Assembly (NCBI RefSeq): GCF_022014495.1
Contig: NZ_JAKLSQ010000007.1
Span: 1 to 45,477, forward strand
DNA from: Sandaracinobacteroides sayramensis
Lineage (GTDB): Bacteria > Pseudomonadota > Alphaproteobacteria > Sphingomonadales > Sphingomonadaceae
DNA: 45,477 nt
Direction: 5' to 3'
Below are positions 7,131 to 15,028 of this stretch, piece by piece (within the stretch, counting starts at the first letter, position 1; every line of letters begins with the position of its first letter). The translations under genes and the position numbers were made by a program. The notes under the pieces are model-generated. The model was not told the origin of the DNA. It worked only from the letters and a program-made list of their open reading frames with translations, and did not search any database.

Positions 7131-9881
7131 ATGTCCGAAACCGTCGAGCCTCAAGCGCCTGCCCCCGGCAGCGATATCGCCCCCGTGAACCTCGTGGAGG
7201 AGATGCGCTCCTCCTATCTCGACTATGCGATGTCGGTGATCGTGTCGCGGGCGCTGCCCGATGTGCGCGACGGTCTGAAGCCGGTGCACCGGCGCATCCT
7301 GTTCGGTTCCCACGAGAACGGCTTCAACAGCAACAAGCCCTATCGCAAGTCGGCGCGGATCGTCGGCGACGTGATGGGTAAATATCACCCGCATGGCGAC
7401 AGCGCCATCTACGACGCGCTGGCGCGGATGGCGCAGGACTGGTCGATGCGGCTGACGCTGATCGACGGCCAGGGGAATTTCGGATCGATGGACCCGGACC
7501 CGCCGGCGGCCATGCGCTACACCGAAGCGCGGCTTTCGAAGGCGGCGGAAGCGCTGCTGGACGATCTCGACAAGAACACCGTCGACTTCGTGCCCAACTA
7601 CGACGGGCAGGAGCAGGAGCCGAGCGTGCTTCCGGCGCGCTACCCGAACCTGCTGGTGAACGGCGCCGGCGGCATCGCCGTGGGGATGGCGACGAACATC
7701 GCCCCGCACAATCTGGGCGAAGTGGTGAACGCCTGCCTCGCCTATCTGGACGACCGGGCGATCAGCGCCGAGGCGCTTATGGAGCATGTGCCGGCGCCCG
7801 ATTTCCCGACCGGGGCGCTGATCCTGCGCACCAGCGGCATCGCCAGCGCCATGACCACCGGACGCGGATCGATCCTGATGCGCAGCCGGCATGTGATCGA
7901 GGACCGGCGGAGCACCGGCCAACAGATCGTCCTGACGGAAATCCCTTATCAGGTGGGCAAGTCCGGCCTTGTCGAGAAGATCGCGGAAGCGGTGAAGGAC
8001 AAGCGGATCGAGGGCGTGTCGGACCTGCGCGACGAAAGCAACCGCGAGGGCGTGCGCATCGTGCTGGAGCTGAAGCGCGACGCCGTGCCGGACGTGGTGC
8101 TGAACCAGCTCTGGCGCTACACGCCGGCGCAGTCCAGCTTCGCCGTCAACATGCTGGCGCTCAGGGCCGGGCGGCCGGAGCAGCTTTCGCTGCGCGACGT
8201 GATCGAGGCGTTCGTCGCCTTCCGCGAGGAGGTGATCGGCCGCCGCTCGCGCTTCCTGCTGGAAAAGGCGCGGGACCGGGCGCATCTGTTGCTGGGCCTC
8301 GTCATCGCCGTCACCAATCTCGACGAGGTGGTGGCGATCATCCGCGGCTCCGCCTCGCCGGCCGAGGCGCGCGAGGCGCTGATGGCCCGCAACTGGCCGG
8401 TGGCCGAGATCGCCCCCTATCTGAAGCTGGTGGACGACGCCGAGCTGGAGCTGGAGGGCGAGGAATTCTCCGGCGGCACCTACCGGCTTTCCGAGCTGCA
8501 GGTGCGCGCCATCCTCGACCTGAGGCTGCACCGGCTGACGGCGCTTGGCCGCGACGAGATCGGCAAGGAACTGGAGGAGCTGGCGGCGACCATTGCCGAC
8601 CTGCTCGACATTCTCTCCAGCCGGGCGCGGCTGGTGCAGGTGCTGCGCGGCGAGCTGATCGAGGTGCGCGACCAGTTCACCACCCCGCGCCGTTCGGAGA
8701 TCGTGCAGGCGGACGATGTGGAGGACGAGGACCTCATCGCCCGCGAGGACATGGTGGTGACCGTCACCCATTCCGGCTGGATCAAGCGCGTCAGCCTCGA
8801 CAGCTACCGGGCGCAGAAGCGCGGCGGCAAGGGCCGGCAGGGGATGGCGACCAAGGAAGAGGATGTCATCACCGAGCTGTTCGTGGCGATGACCCATGCG
8901 CCGGTGCTGTTCTTCTCCACCTTCGGCAAGGTCTACCGGATGAAGGTGTGGAAGCTGCCCGAGGGCACGCCGCAATCCAAGGGCCGGGCGATGGCCAACC
9001 TGCTGCCGCTGGAGCCGGGCGAGACCATCCGCACGGTTCTGCCGCTGCCCGAGGACGAGGCGGAGTGGAGCCGGCTGCATGTGATGTTCGCCACCGCCAA
9101 GGGGCTGGTGCGGCGCAACTCCATGGACGCCTTCTCGAACGTGCCTTCCAACGGCAAGATCGCCATGCGCTTCGAGGAAGGTTCGGAAGACCGGCTGATT
9201 GGCGTGGCGCTCTGCCATGAGAGCGAGGACATCCTGCTGGCGGCGCGCAGCGGCAAGGCGGTGCGGTTCGAAGTGACGGCGGTGCGCGAGTTCCAGAGCC
9301 GCACGGCGACCGGCGTGCGCGGCATGGACCTAGAGGAGGGCGACGAGGTGATCTCGCTTTCCGTGTTGCGCCGTGGCGGCAACAGCACTGAGGCGCGCGA
9401 GCAGTATCTGAAGTCCGCGACGTGGAAGGCGGAACCCGCTTCGCTGGAAGGGCTTTCGCCCGAGCAATTCGCCGACATGGCCGCGAACGAGCAGTTCATC
9501 CTGACCATCACCGCCAACGGCTATGGCAAGCGCAGCTCCGCCTATGAATATCGGCGCACGAACCGCGGCGGGAAGGGGATCGTGAACATCGACACCTCGG
9601 CGCGCAACGGCCAGGTGGTGGCGAGCTTCCCGGTGGAGCCGGCCGAGCAGCTTATGCTGGTGACCGACCAGGGCAAGCTGATCCGAATGCCGGTGAGGGA
9701 CATCCGCATCGCCGGCCGCGCCACGCAGGGCGTGACCCTGTTCAAGGTGGCGAACGACGAGCATGTGGTTTCCGCCGCCCGCATCCGCGAAAGCGACGAT
9801 GAAGAAGGCGGTGAGGAAGCGGGCGATGGCGTGGAAAGGGCAGAGGCTCCGCCCGCTCTCGAAGGGCCTGCCGGCGAATGA
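7131..9881 (+). CDS. gyrA: DNA gyrase subunit A
   Basis: 916 residues, normal to slightly long. Gyrase A breaks and rejoins DNA to introduce negative supercoils together with GyrB. The active-site tyrosine is Tyr130 ([11 protein letters not shown]. coli Tyr122). The quinolone-determining region reads [10 protein letters not shown] (87-96), with Ser91 and Asp95 at the positions of E. coli Ser83 and Asp87, the usual sensitive residues. The GyrA box QKRGGKG is at about residues 561-567, separating gyrase from topoisomerase IV. The C-terminal beta-pinwheel follows and ends in an acidic tail ([14 protein letters not shown]). ATG 7131 has AGGAGG upstream. Its stop overlaps tsaD by 4 bases, an unusual coupling. 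Confidence 0.98.
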   Translation: MSETVEPQAPAPGSDIAPVNLVEEMRSSYLDYAMSVIVSRALPDVRDGLKPVHRRILFGSHENGFNSNKPYRKSARIVGDVMGKYHPHGDSAIYDALARMAQDWSMRLTLIDGQGNFGSMDPDPPAAMRYTEARLSKAAEALLDDLDKNTVDFVPNYDGQEQEPSVLPARYPNLLVNGAGGIAVGMATNIAPHNLGEVVNACLAYLDDRAISAEALMEHVPAPDFPTGALILRTSGIASAMTTGRGSILMRSRHVIEDRRSTGQQIVLTEIPYQVGKSGLVEKIAEAVKDKRIEGVSDLRDESNREGVRIVLELKRDAVPDVVLNQLWRYTPAQSSFAVNMLALRAGRPEQLSLRDVIEAFVAFREEVIGRRSRFLLEKARDRAHLLLGLVIAVTNLDEVVAIIRGSASPAEAREALMARNWPVAEIAPYLKLVDDAELELEGEEFSGGTYRLSELQVRAILDLRLHRLTALGRDEIGKELEELAATIADLLDILSSRARLVQVLRGELIEVRDQFTTPRRSEIVQADDVEDEDLIAREDMVVTVTHSGWIKRVSLDSYRAQKRGGKGRQGMATKEEDVITELFVAMTHAPVLFFSTFGKVYRMKVWKLPEGTPQSKGRAMANLLPLEPGETIRTVLPLPEDEAEWSRLHVMFATAKGLVRRNSMDAFSNVPSNGKIAMRFEEGSEDRLIGVALCHESEDILLAARSGKAVRFEVTAVREFQSRTATGVRGMDLEEGDEVISLSVLRRGGNSTEAREQYLKSATWKAEPASLEGLSPEQFADMAANEQFILTITANGYGKRSSAYEYRRTNRGGKGIVNIDTSARNGQVVASFPVEPAEQLMLVTDQGKLIRMPVRDIRIAGRATQGVTLFKVANDEHVVSAARIRESDDEEGGEEAGDGVERAEAPPALEGPAGE

Positions 9882-10912
9882 GGCTGGTGCTCGGCATCGA
9901 GTCGAGCTGTGACGAGACCGCCGTCGCGCTGGTGACGGACGACGGCCGCGTGCTGGCCGAGCGCATCGCCAGCCAGGAGGAAGCGCACCGCCCCTTCGGC
10001 GGCGTGGTGCCGGAACTGGCGGCGCGCGCCCATGCCGAACGGATCGGGCCGATGCTGCAATCCGTGCTGGCGGACGCCGGTGTGGAGCTGGAGGCGGTGG
10101 ACGCCATCGCCGCCACCGCCGGGCCGGGGCTGATCGGCGGGGTGATGGTGGGGCTGGTGACCGGCAAGGCGCTGGCCTTTGCCGCGAACAAGCCCTTGTG
10201 GGGTGTCAACCATCTGGAAGGCCACGCGCTTTCGCCGCGCCTCGTCGATCGGGATCTGCGCTTCCCCTATCTGCTGCTGCTGGTATCCGGCGGCCATTGC
10301 CAGTTGATCGCGGTGGAGGGTGTTGGCCGCTATCGCCGGCTGGCGACCACCATCGACGATGCGGCGGGCGAGGCGTTCGACAAGGTGGCGAAGATGCTGG
10401 GGCTGGGGTTCCCGGGCGGCCCGGCGGTGGAACGCGCGGCCGTGGGCGGAAACCCCGACGCCGTTCCCCTGCCCCGCCCGCTGGTAGGTTCGGGCGAACC
10501 GCATTTCAGCTTCGCCGGGTTGAAAACCGCCGTTCTGAGGGCCGTCGAAAGCGGCCGATATGCCGTGGCGGACATCGCCGCCAGCTTTCAGGCCGCCGTC
10601 ACCGACTGCCTTTCGGACCGCACGCGGATCGCCCTTCGCGCCACGCCGGATGCGACGGCCCTGGTCGTGGCGGGCGGCGTTGCGGCCAACAAGGCGGTGC
10701 GGGCGGCTCTGGAAGCGGTGGCCGGAGAGCAGGCGCTGCCTTTCGTGGCCCCCCCCTTGCGGCTTTGCACCGACAATGCGGCGATGATCGCCTGGGCGGC
10801 GCAGGAACGGATTGCCGCCGGGCACCAGCCCGAAGAAGACCCGCAGGCCCGGCCGCGCTGGCCGCTGGACCCGGCCGCCGAGCCGGTTCGCGGCGCCGGC
10901 GTGAAGGCCTGA
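9878..10912 (+). CDS. tsaD: tRNA N6-adenosine threonylcarbamoyltransferase
   Basis: 344 residues, standard for TsaD (formerly Gcp). With TsaB and TsaE it transfers the threonylcarbamoyl group to A37 of ANN-reading tRNAs in the cytoplasm. The ASKHA fold opens with [14 protein letters not shown] (5-18). The metal ligands are His112 and His116 in NHLEGH and Asp299 in TDNAAMI, and the nucleotide-binding VSGGH and GGVAANK motifs are present. Its start lies inside the last codons of gyrA (ATGA), so it is probably translated by ribosomes finishing gyrA. It is followed by an unrelated membrane lipoprotein and gpsA. Confidence 0.97.
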   Translation: MRLVLGIESSCDETAVALVTDDGRVLAERIASQEEAHRPFGGVVPELAARAHAERIGPMLQSVLADAGVELEAVDAIAATAGPGLIGGVMVGLVTGKALAFAANKPLWGVNHLEGHALSPRLVDRDLRFPYLLLLVSGGHCQLIAVEGVGRYRRLATTIDDAAGEAFDKVAKMLGLGFPGGPAVERAAVGGNPDAVPLPRPLVGSGEPHFSFAGLKTAVLRAVESGRYAVADIAASFQAAVTDCLSDRTRIALRATPDATALVVAGGVAANKAVRAALEAVAGEQALPFVAPPLRLCTDNAAMIAWAAQERIAAGHQPEEDPQARPRWPLDPAAEPVRGAGVKA

Positions 10913-10936
10913 CATGCCGCGACAGGGGAGGACATC

Positions 10937-11644
10937 ATGACTGCGAGGACAATGATCATCGCCTTGCTGGCGCTGCTGGCGGCCTGCTCGCCGCAGAAGC
11001 TCAACGAGGACATGCTGGCGCAGCACACGCCCGACGCCCTGATCCGCCAGGCCAATGCCGACATCGACCGGCTGGTGGCGGAAGGCAGGCTGGCGCTGGA
11101 GCCTCCCGCGACCCTTGCCGGCTACCGCGCCGACAACAGCATCGACGAGCGGCCCAGCGCCGTCATCAGCTTCCAGGGGGCGGCGGACGAGCGCGGGCGC
11201 TACACGCTCGTCACCCTCCACTATCTGGAATCGCACGGCAAATATCTGTTCGACAGCGTGGAGGTTTCGAAGCGGCGCAACTCGGCCTTCGATTTTCCGC
11301 TGTTCCGCCTGTCGGACGGAAGCCCGCTTGGCTGGCTGTTCGCCGCCCTTGGAATCGCGGCGCTGCTCACTTCGCTGACGGCGGCGATCCTCGCCGCCCG
11401 AACGGAGGGGCTGGGCGGGAAATGGCTGTGGGTGATCGGCAGCCTCGCCACCTTCGGCAGCTTCTCCGCCGGCTGGTCCAGCGGCAGCTTCGGTATCGGC
11501 ATCGGCCTGCAATTGCTGGGCTTCGGGGCGACCGCGCAGATCGGCGGCGCGGAATGGATCGTCAGCTTCGGGCTGCCGCTGATCGCCATCCTGTTCCTGC
11601 TGCTGCGCTCGGCTGGCCGGCTTGGCGCGAAGGCGGCTTCCTGA
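10937..11644 (+). CDS. Membrane lipoprotein-like protein of unknown function
   Basis: 235 residues. The N-terminus is a short hydrophobic signal with lipobox LAAC (Cys17), then about 110 polar residues with a mixed alpha/beta look, then three predicted membrane segments (about 132-153, 162-190 as a glycine-rich stretch, and 203-228). A lipid-anchored N-terminus followed by C-terminal membrane spans is an odd layout. GGGAGG precedes ATG 10937, and its stop overlaps gpsA by one base. I do not recognise the family; its place between tsaD and gpsA suggests co-transcription and nothing more specific. Confidence 0.8.
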   Translation: MTARTMIIALLALLAACSPQKLNEDMLAQHTPDALIRQANADIDRLVAEGRLALEPPATLAGYRADNSIDERPSAVISFQGAADERGRYTLVTLHYLESHGKYLFDSVEVSKRRNSAFDFPLFRLSDGSPLGWLFAALGIAALLTSLTAAILAARTEGLGGKWLWVIGSLATFGSFSAGWSSGSFGIGIGLQLLGFGATAQIGGAEWIVSFGLPLIAILFLLLRSAGRLGAKAAS

Positions 11645-12624
11645 TGACCATCGCGGTGATCGGCGCCGGCGCCTGGGGCACGGCCCTGGCGAACACCATG
11701 GCGCAGGCGGAAGATGTGCTGCTGTGGGCGCGCGAGCCGGAAGTCGTGGAGGCCGTGAATGGCAGCCACCGCAATCCGATGTTCCTGCCCGATGTGCCGC
11801 TCAGCCCGCGGGTGCGGGCGACGGACGCGCTGTCCGAGCTTGCCGCGATCGACCTCTGGCTGGTGGTGCCGCCGGCGCAGTTCCTCGGCCGGGTGCTGGC
11901 CGGCGCGCCGCTGGCGCATGCGCCGACGCTGGTGCTTTGCGCCAAGGGCATCGAGGCCGGAACCCACCGGCTGATGGCGGAGGTCGCGGCCGATGTGGCG
12001 CCGGATGCGCCGCTCGCCGTGCTGTCCGGCCCAAGCTTCGCCGCCGAAACCGCGCGCGGCCTGCCGACCGCCGTGACGCTGGCCGCCAGCAGCATGGAAG
12101 CGGCGGCGGCGCTCGCCGAACGCATCGCCCGGCCGACCTTCCGCCCTTACGCCTCCGACGATGTCGCCGGCTGCGAGATCGGCGGCGCGGTGAAGAATGT
12201 GCTGGCGATCGCCTGCGGCGTGGTGATCGGCGCCGGCCTCGGCGAAAACGCCCGGGCGGCGGTGATCGCCCGGGGCTTCGCGGAAATGACCCGCTTCGGC
12301 GTCGCGCGCGGCGGCCGGGCGGAGACGCTGGCAGGTCTGTCGGGCCTCGGCGACCTCGTTCTCACCTGCGGTTCCACCCAATCCCGCAACATGTCGCTCG
12401 GCATGGCGCTGGGGCAGGGGCAGACGGCGGAACAGGCGCTTTCCGGCAAGCTCTCGGTCGCCGAAGGCGCGGCCACCGCGCCGGTGCTGGTGGAAGCGGC
12501 CGCCTCCGCCGGCGTCGACATGCCGATCGCCGCCGCCGTCGCCGACCTGCTGGCCGGCCGGGCGAACGTCCGCGAGGTGACCGACCGGCTGCTGAGCCGG
12601 CCCCTGAAGGCCGAATTGGGCTAA
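11644..12624 (+). CDS. gpsA: Glycerol-3-phosphate dehydrogenase [NAD(P)+]
   Basis: 326 residues, the usual length. It reduces dihydroxyacetone phosphate to sn-glycerol-3-phosphate, the backbone for membrane phospholipids. The Rossmann motif VIGAGAWGTALA starts at residue 5, the conserved LSGPSFAAE is at 127-135, the catalytic lysine is Lys184 in GGAVKNVLAIACG, and the SGLGDLVLTC segment of the substrate site is present. ATG 11644 overlaps the previous stop by one base. It is followed by 117 bases of spacer before the next gene. Confidence 0.97.
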   Translation: MTIAVIGAGAWGTALANTMAQAEDVLLWAREPEVVEAVNGSHRNPMFLPDVPLSPRVRATDALSELAAIDLWLVVPPAQFLGRVLAGAPLAHAPTLVLCAKGIEAGTHRLMAEVAADVAPDAPLAVLSGPSFAAETARGLPTAVTLAASSMEAAAALAERIARPTFRPYASDDVAGCEIGGAVKNVLAIACGVVIGAGLGENARAAVIARGFAEMTRFGVARGGRAETLAGLSGLGDLVLTCGSTQSRNMSLGMALGQGQTAEQALSGKLSVAEGAATAPVLVEAAASAGVDMPIAAAVADLLAGRANVREVTDRLLSRPLKAELG

Positions 12625-12741
12625 AAACCCCTTCTAAGGCGCATTCTGCAACAAACCCGTTATCCAGTTGTCACCGACTGGTCATCACCTCCAGATATAG
12701 CGTTTCGGCAATCGCTCACCCACAATCGGCAGGGGCATTGC

Positions 12742-13659
12742 ATGGTCAGCGTCGCCCGTATGGAAGACGGTTCCCGAAATTTCCCGCGTCTGGCGGACCC
12801 GCTGCCGACCCCGGCCTGGCTGGAGGCGCCCGACGAGGAGGAGCCGAAGCGCAAGCTTCGTTTCCGCACCGTCTTCATTTCCGACACCCATCTCGGCACC
12901 TCGGGCTGCAACGCCGAGCTGCTGTTCGATTTCCTGAAGTCGATCGAGTGCGAGACGCTCTATCTGGTCGGCGACATCATCGACGGCTGGCGGCTGAAGC
13001 GCGGCTGGTTCTGGCCGACGCGCCACAATGACGTGGTCCGCCGCATATTGAAGATGGCGAAGAAGGGCACGCGCGTCGTCTATGTGCCGGGCAACCACGA
13101 CGAAGTGCTGCGCGATTTCATCGGCCTGGGCTTCGGCGACATCGAGATCCGCCCGGAGGCGATCCACATCACCGCCGACGGCCGCAAGCTGCTGGTGCTG
13201 CACGGCGACGAGTTCGACGGCGTGGTGCTCTATCATCGCTGGCTCGCTTTCCTCGGCGACCATGCCTATGTCGCGCTGCTGAAGCTGAACGTGGGCTTCA
13301 ACTGGTGCCGGCGGCAGTTCGACCTGCCCTACTGGTCGCTTTCCGCGCATTTGAAGAAGCGAGTGAAGAATGCGGTGGAATATGTCTGCCGCTACGAGGA
13401 AGCCGTCGCCCATGCCGCGCGCGACCGGGGCGCCGATGGCGTGGTGTGCGGGCACATCCACTCGGCCGAAATCCGCCAGTTCGGCGACATCACCTATTAC
13501 AACGACGGCGACTGGGTGGAAAGCTGCACCGCGCTGGTCGAGCATGACGACGGGCGGATGGAGATACTGGACTGGGCCGAGAAGGTCCGGGCCGAGATCG
13601 CCGCCGGCCAGCCCGTGAAGGCCCGCAAGTCGCGCGGCGCGCTGGTGCCCGTCGGATGA
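12742..13659 (+). CDS. LpxH-like UDP-2,3-diacylglucosamine diphosphatase family metallophosphoesterase
   Basis: 305 residues. The calcineurin-like phosphoesterase motifs are all present in order: SDTHLG (47-52), GDIIDG (77-82), GNHDE (117-121), HGDEFD (154-159) and CGHIH (236-240). The YLVGDIIDGWRLKRGWFWP segment is typical of the LpxH-related group found in alphaproteobacteria. It differs from classical LpxH of about 240 residues by a 40-residue acidic N-terminal extension and a basic tail. The true substrate is uncertain: it may be lipid A precursor or another lipid or nucleotide diphosphate. ATG 12742 has AGGGG upstream. It overlaps the glycosyltransferase gene by 4 bases, pointing to a shared glycolipid pathway. 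Confidence 0.88.
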   Translation: MVSVARMEDGSRNFPRLADPLPTPAWLEAPDEEEPKRKLRFRTVFISDTHLGTSGCNAELLFDFLKSIECETLYLVGDIIDGWRLKRGWFWPTRHNDVVRRILKMAKKGTRVVYVPGNHDEVLRDFIGLGFGDIEIRPEAIHITADGRKLLVLHGDEFDGVVLYHRWLAFLGDHAYVALLKLNVGFNWCRRQFDLPYWSLSAHLKKRVKNAVEYVCRYEEAVAHAARDRGADGVVCGHIHSAEIRQFGDITYYNDGDWVESCTALVEHDDGRMEILDWAEKVRAEIAAGQPVKARKSRGALVPVG

Positions 13660-14723
13660 GCAGGCTGGCGCTGGTGTCCGATGCCTGGGCACCGCAGGTG
13701 AATGGGGTCGTCCGGACCTTGCAGACGACCGCGCGGATGCTGGTGGAGCGGGGTTGGGAGGTGACGGCGGTCACGCCCGACCGCTTCCGCTCCTTCCCCT
13801 GCCCCACCTATCCGGAAATCCGGCTGGCGATGTCCGTGCCGGGCGCGGTGGGGCGGATGATCGAGGAAAGCGGCGCGGAGGCCGTGCATATCGCCACCGA
13901 AGGCCCGCTGGGGCTTGCGGCGCGGCGGCATTGCCTGCGGCGGGGCCGTCCCTTCACCACCAGCTTCCACACCCGCTTTCCCGACTATCTGCACGCCCGT
14001 TTCCGCCTGCCGCTAGGGGCGAGCTGGTCTTATCTGCGCTGGTTTCACGGCCCGGCGCGTGCCATTCTGGTGGCCACGCCCCGCCTGGCGCAGGAACTGG
14101 CCGGGCATGGGCTGGAGCAGACCCGCCTGTGGTCGCGCGGGGTGGATCTTTCGCGTTTCCGTCCGGGCCTTCCGGCGCCGGACGCCTATGCGAATCTGCC
14201 GCGCCCGATCCTGCTGAACGTCGGCCGGGTTGCGGTGGAGAAGAATATCGAGGCGTTCCTGGCGACGCCCGCGCCCGGCTCCAAGGTGGTTGTGGGCGAC
14301 GGCCCGGCGCTGGCCGAGCTGAAAACCCGCTTTCCGGACGCGCTGTTCCTGGGCGCGCTTTCCGGCGAAGCCCTGGCCCGTGCCTATGCCGGCGCCGATC
14401 TGTTCGTCTTTCCCAGCCGCACCGACACTTTCGGGCTTGTGCTGGTGGAAGCCATGGCCTCCGGCCTGCCGGTCGCCGGCTATCCGGTCGCCGGCCCGCT
14501 GGATGTGGTGGACGACAGCGGCGCGGGCGCACTGAACGAAGATCTGGGCGCCGCGGTGATACGCGCGCTGCGCATTCCGCGCGCCGCAGCGCTGGCGCAT
14601 GCGCGCGGCTATAGCTGGGAAGCGGCGGTATCGCAGTTCGAGCAAGCCGTGCGCGCCTGCGGAACCCTTGCCGTCATGCAACAGGACCGTGACAAGACGG
14701 ACGGGTTGCCGCTAGCTGCCTGA
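13656..14723 (+). CDS. GT4-family glycosyltransferase
   Basis: 355 residues with the GT-B fold. The N-terminal domain has the acceptor-side motif WAPQVNGVVRTL (11-22) and the TTSFHTRFPDYLHARF segment (101-116) shared with diacylglycerol and phosphatidyl-linked mannosyl- or glucosyltransferases. The C-terminal domain has NVGRVAVEKNIEAFL (188-202) and the nucleotide-sugar signature FVFPSRTDTFGLVLVEAMASG (starting 250, split across the EX7E motif). It overlaps the phosphoesterase by an ATGA. It probably adds a hexose to a membrane lipid at the cytoplasmic face of the inner membrane; the exact donor and acceptor are not readable. Confidence 0.9.
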   Translation: MSRLALVSDAWAPQVNGVVRTLQTTARMLVERGWEVTAVTPDRFRSFPCPTYPEIRLAMSVPGAVGRMIEESGAEAVHIATEGPLGLAARRHCLRRGRPFTTSFHTRFPDYLHARFRLPLGASWSYLRWFHGPARAILVATPRLAQELAGHGLEQTRLWSRGVDLSRFRPGLPAPDAYANLPRPILLNVGRVAVEKNIEAFLATPAPGSKVVVGDGPALAELKTRFPDALFLGALSGEALARAYAGADLFVFPSRTDTFGLVLVEAMASGLPVAGYPVAGPLDVVDDSGAGALNEDLGAAVIRALRIPRAAALAHARGYSWEAAVSQFEQAVRACGTLAVMQQDRDKTDGLPLAA

Positions 14724-14874
14724 GTCAATTCTTCATACATTCACCAACTCGACATTCCGAGCAGGGAATGCACGCAGGTGAGAAACGCAGTAGGCGCACA
14801 GCCATGTAAACGCATGTGGAAGGCGAATAGGCGCAAGTCTGTCCCGTTGAAGCAACCCTAGGTTGGGGACCTTT

Positions 14875-14956
14875 CGTCACCCCGGGCCTGACCGGGGCGC
14901 GCTTTCTGGCCGGCGTGGGCAAATATGCAAGATGCCTGGTCAAGCCTAGGATAACG
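14875..14956. repeat. REP-like palindromic element, copy C (decayed)
   Basis: The left arm CGTCACCCCGGGCCTGACC (from 14875) matches copy A with a few changes. The right arm GGTCAAGCCTAGGATAACG (ending 14956) keeps the GGTCAAGCC core but has lost several pairs. It is an older, degenerating copy of the family at 4840 and 32877. Confidence 0.7.
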
Positions 14957-14988
14957 GGAAATATATCAATTATTTCTATAGGTTTCAA

Positions 14989-15018
14989 CCCAGGGCAGTG
15001 CGGATGCACTGCCCTGGG
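14989..15018 (-). terminator. Strong hairpin after the TonB-dependent receptor gene
   Basis: CCCAGGGCAGTGC (14989-15001) and GCACTGCCCTGGG (15006-15018) form a perfect 13-bp stem with a 4-base loop, starting 10 bases after the receptor stop. The following minus-strand bases are TTGAAACC, so a clear U-tract is missing, but position and strength favour a terminator or a 3' RNA stabiliser. Confidence 0.65.
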
Positions 15019-15028
15019 GTCATATGAA

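Larger units (their letters stand above)
14724..15028. other. Intergenic region between convergent genes
   Basis: No gene is visible. It contains a decayed REP-like copy (14875-14956), an AT-rich patch (about 14957-14985) and the terminator hairpin of the TonB-dependent receptor gene (14989-15018). Confidence 0.6.

Noticed and set aside
6354-9218. 954-codon open frame antisense to gyrA
   Set aside because: High-G+C DNA leaves long antisense frames open. The product is His/Gln/Arg-rich with no domains, while the opposite strand encodes an unmistakable GyrA.
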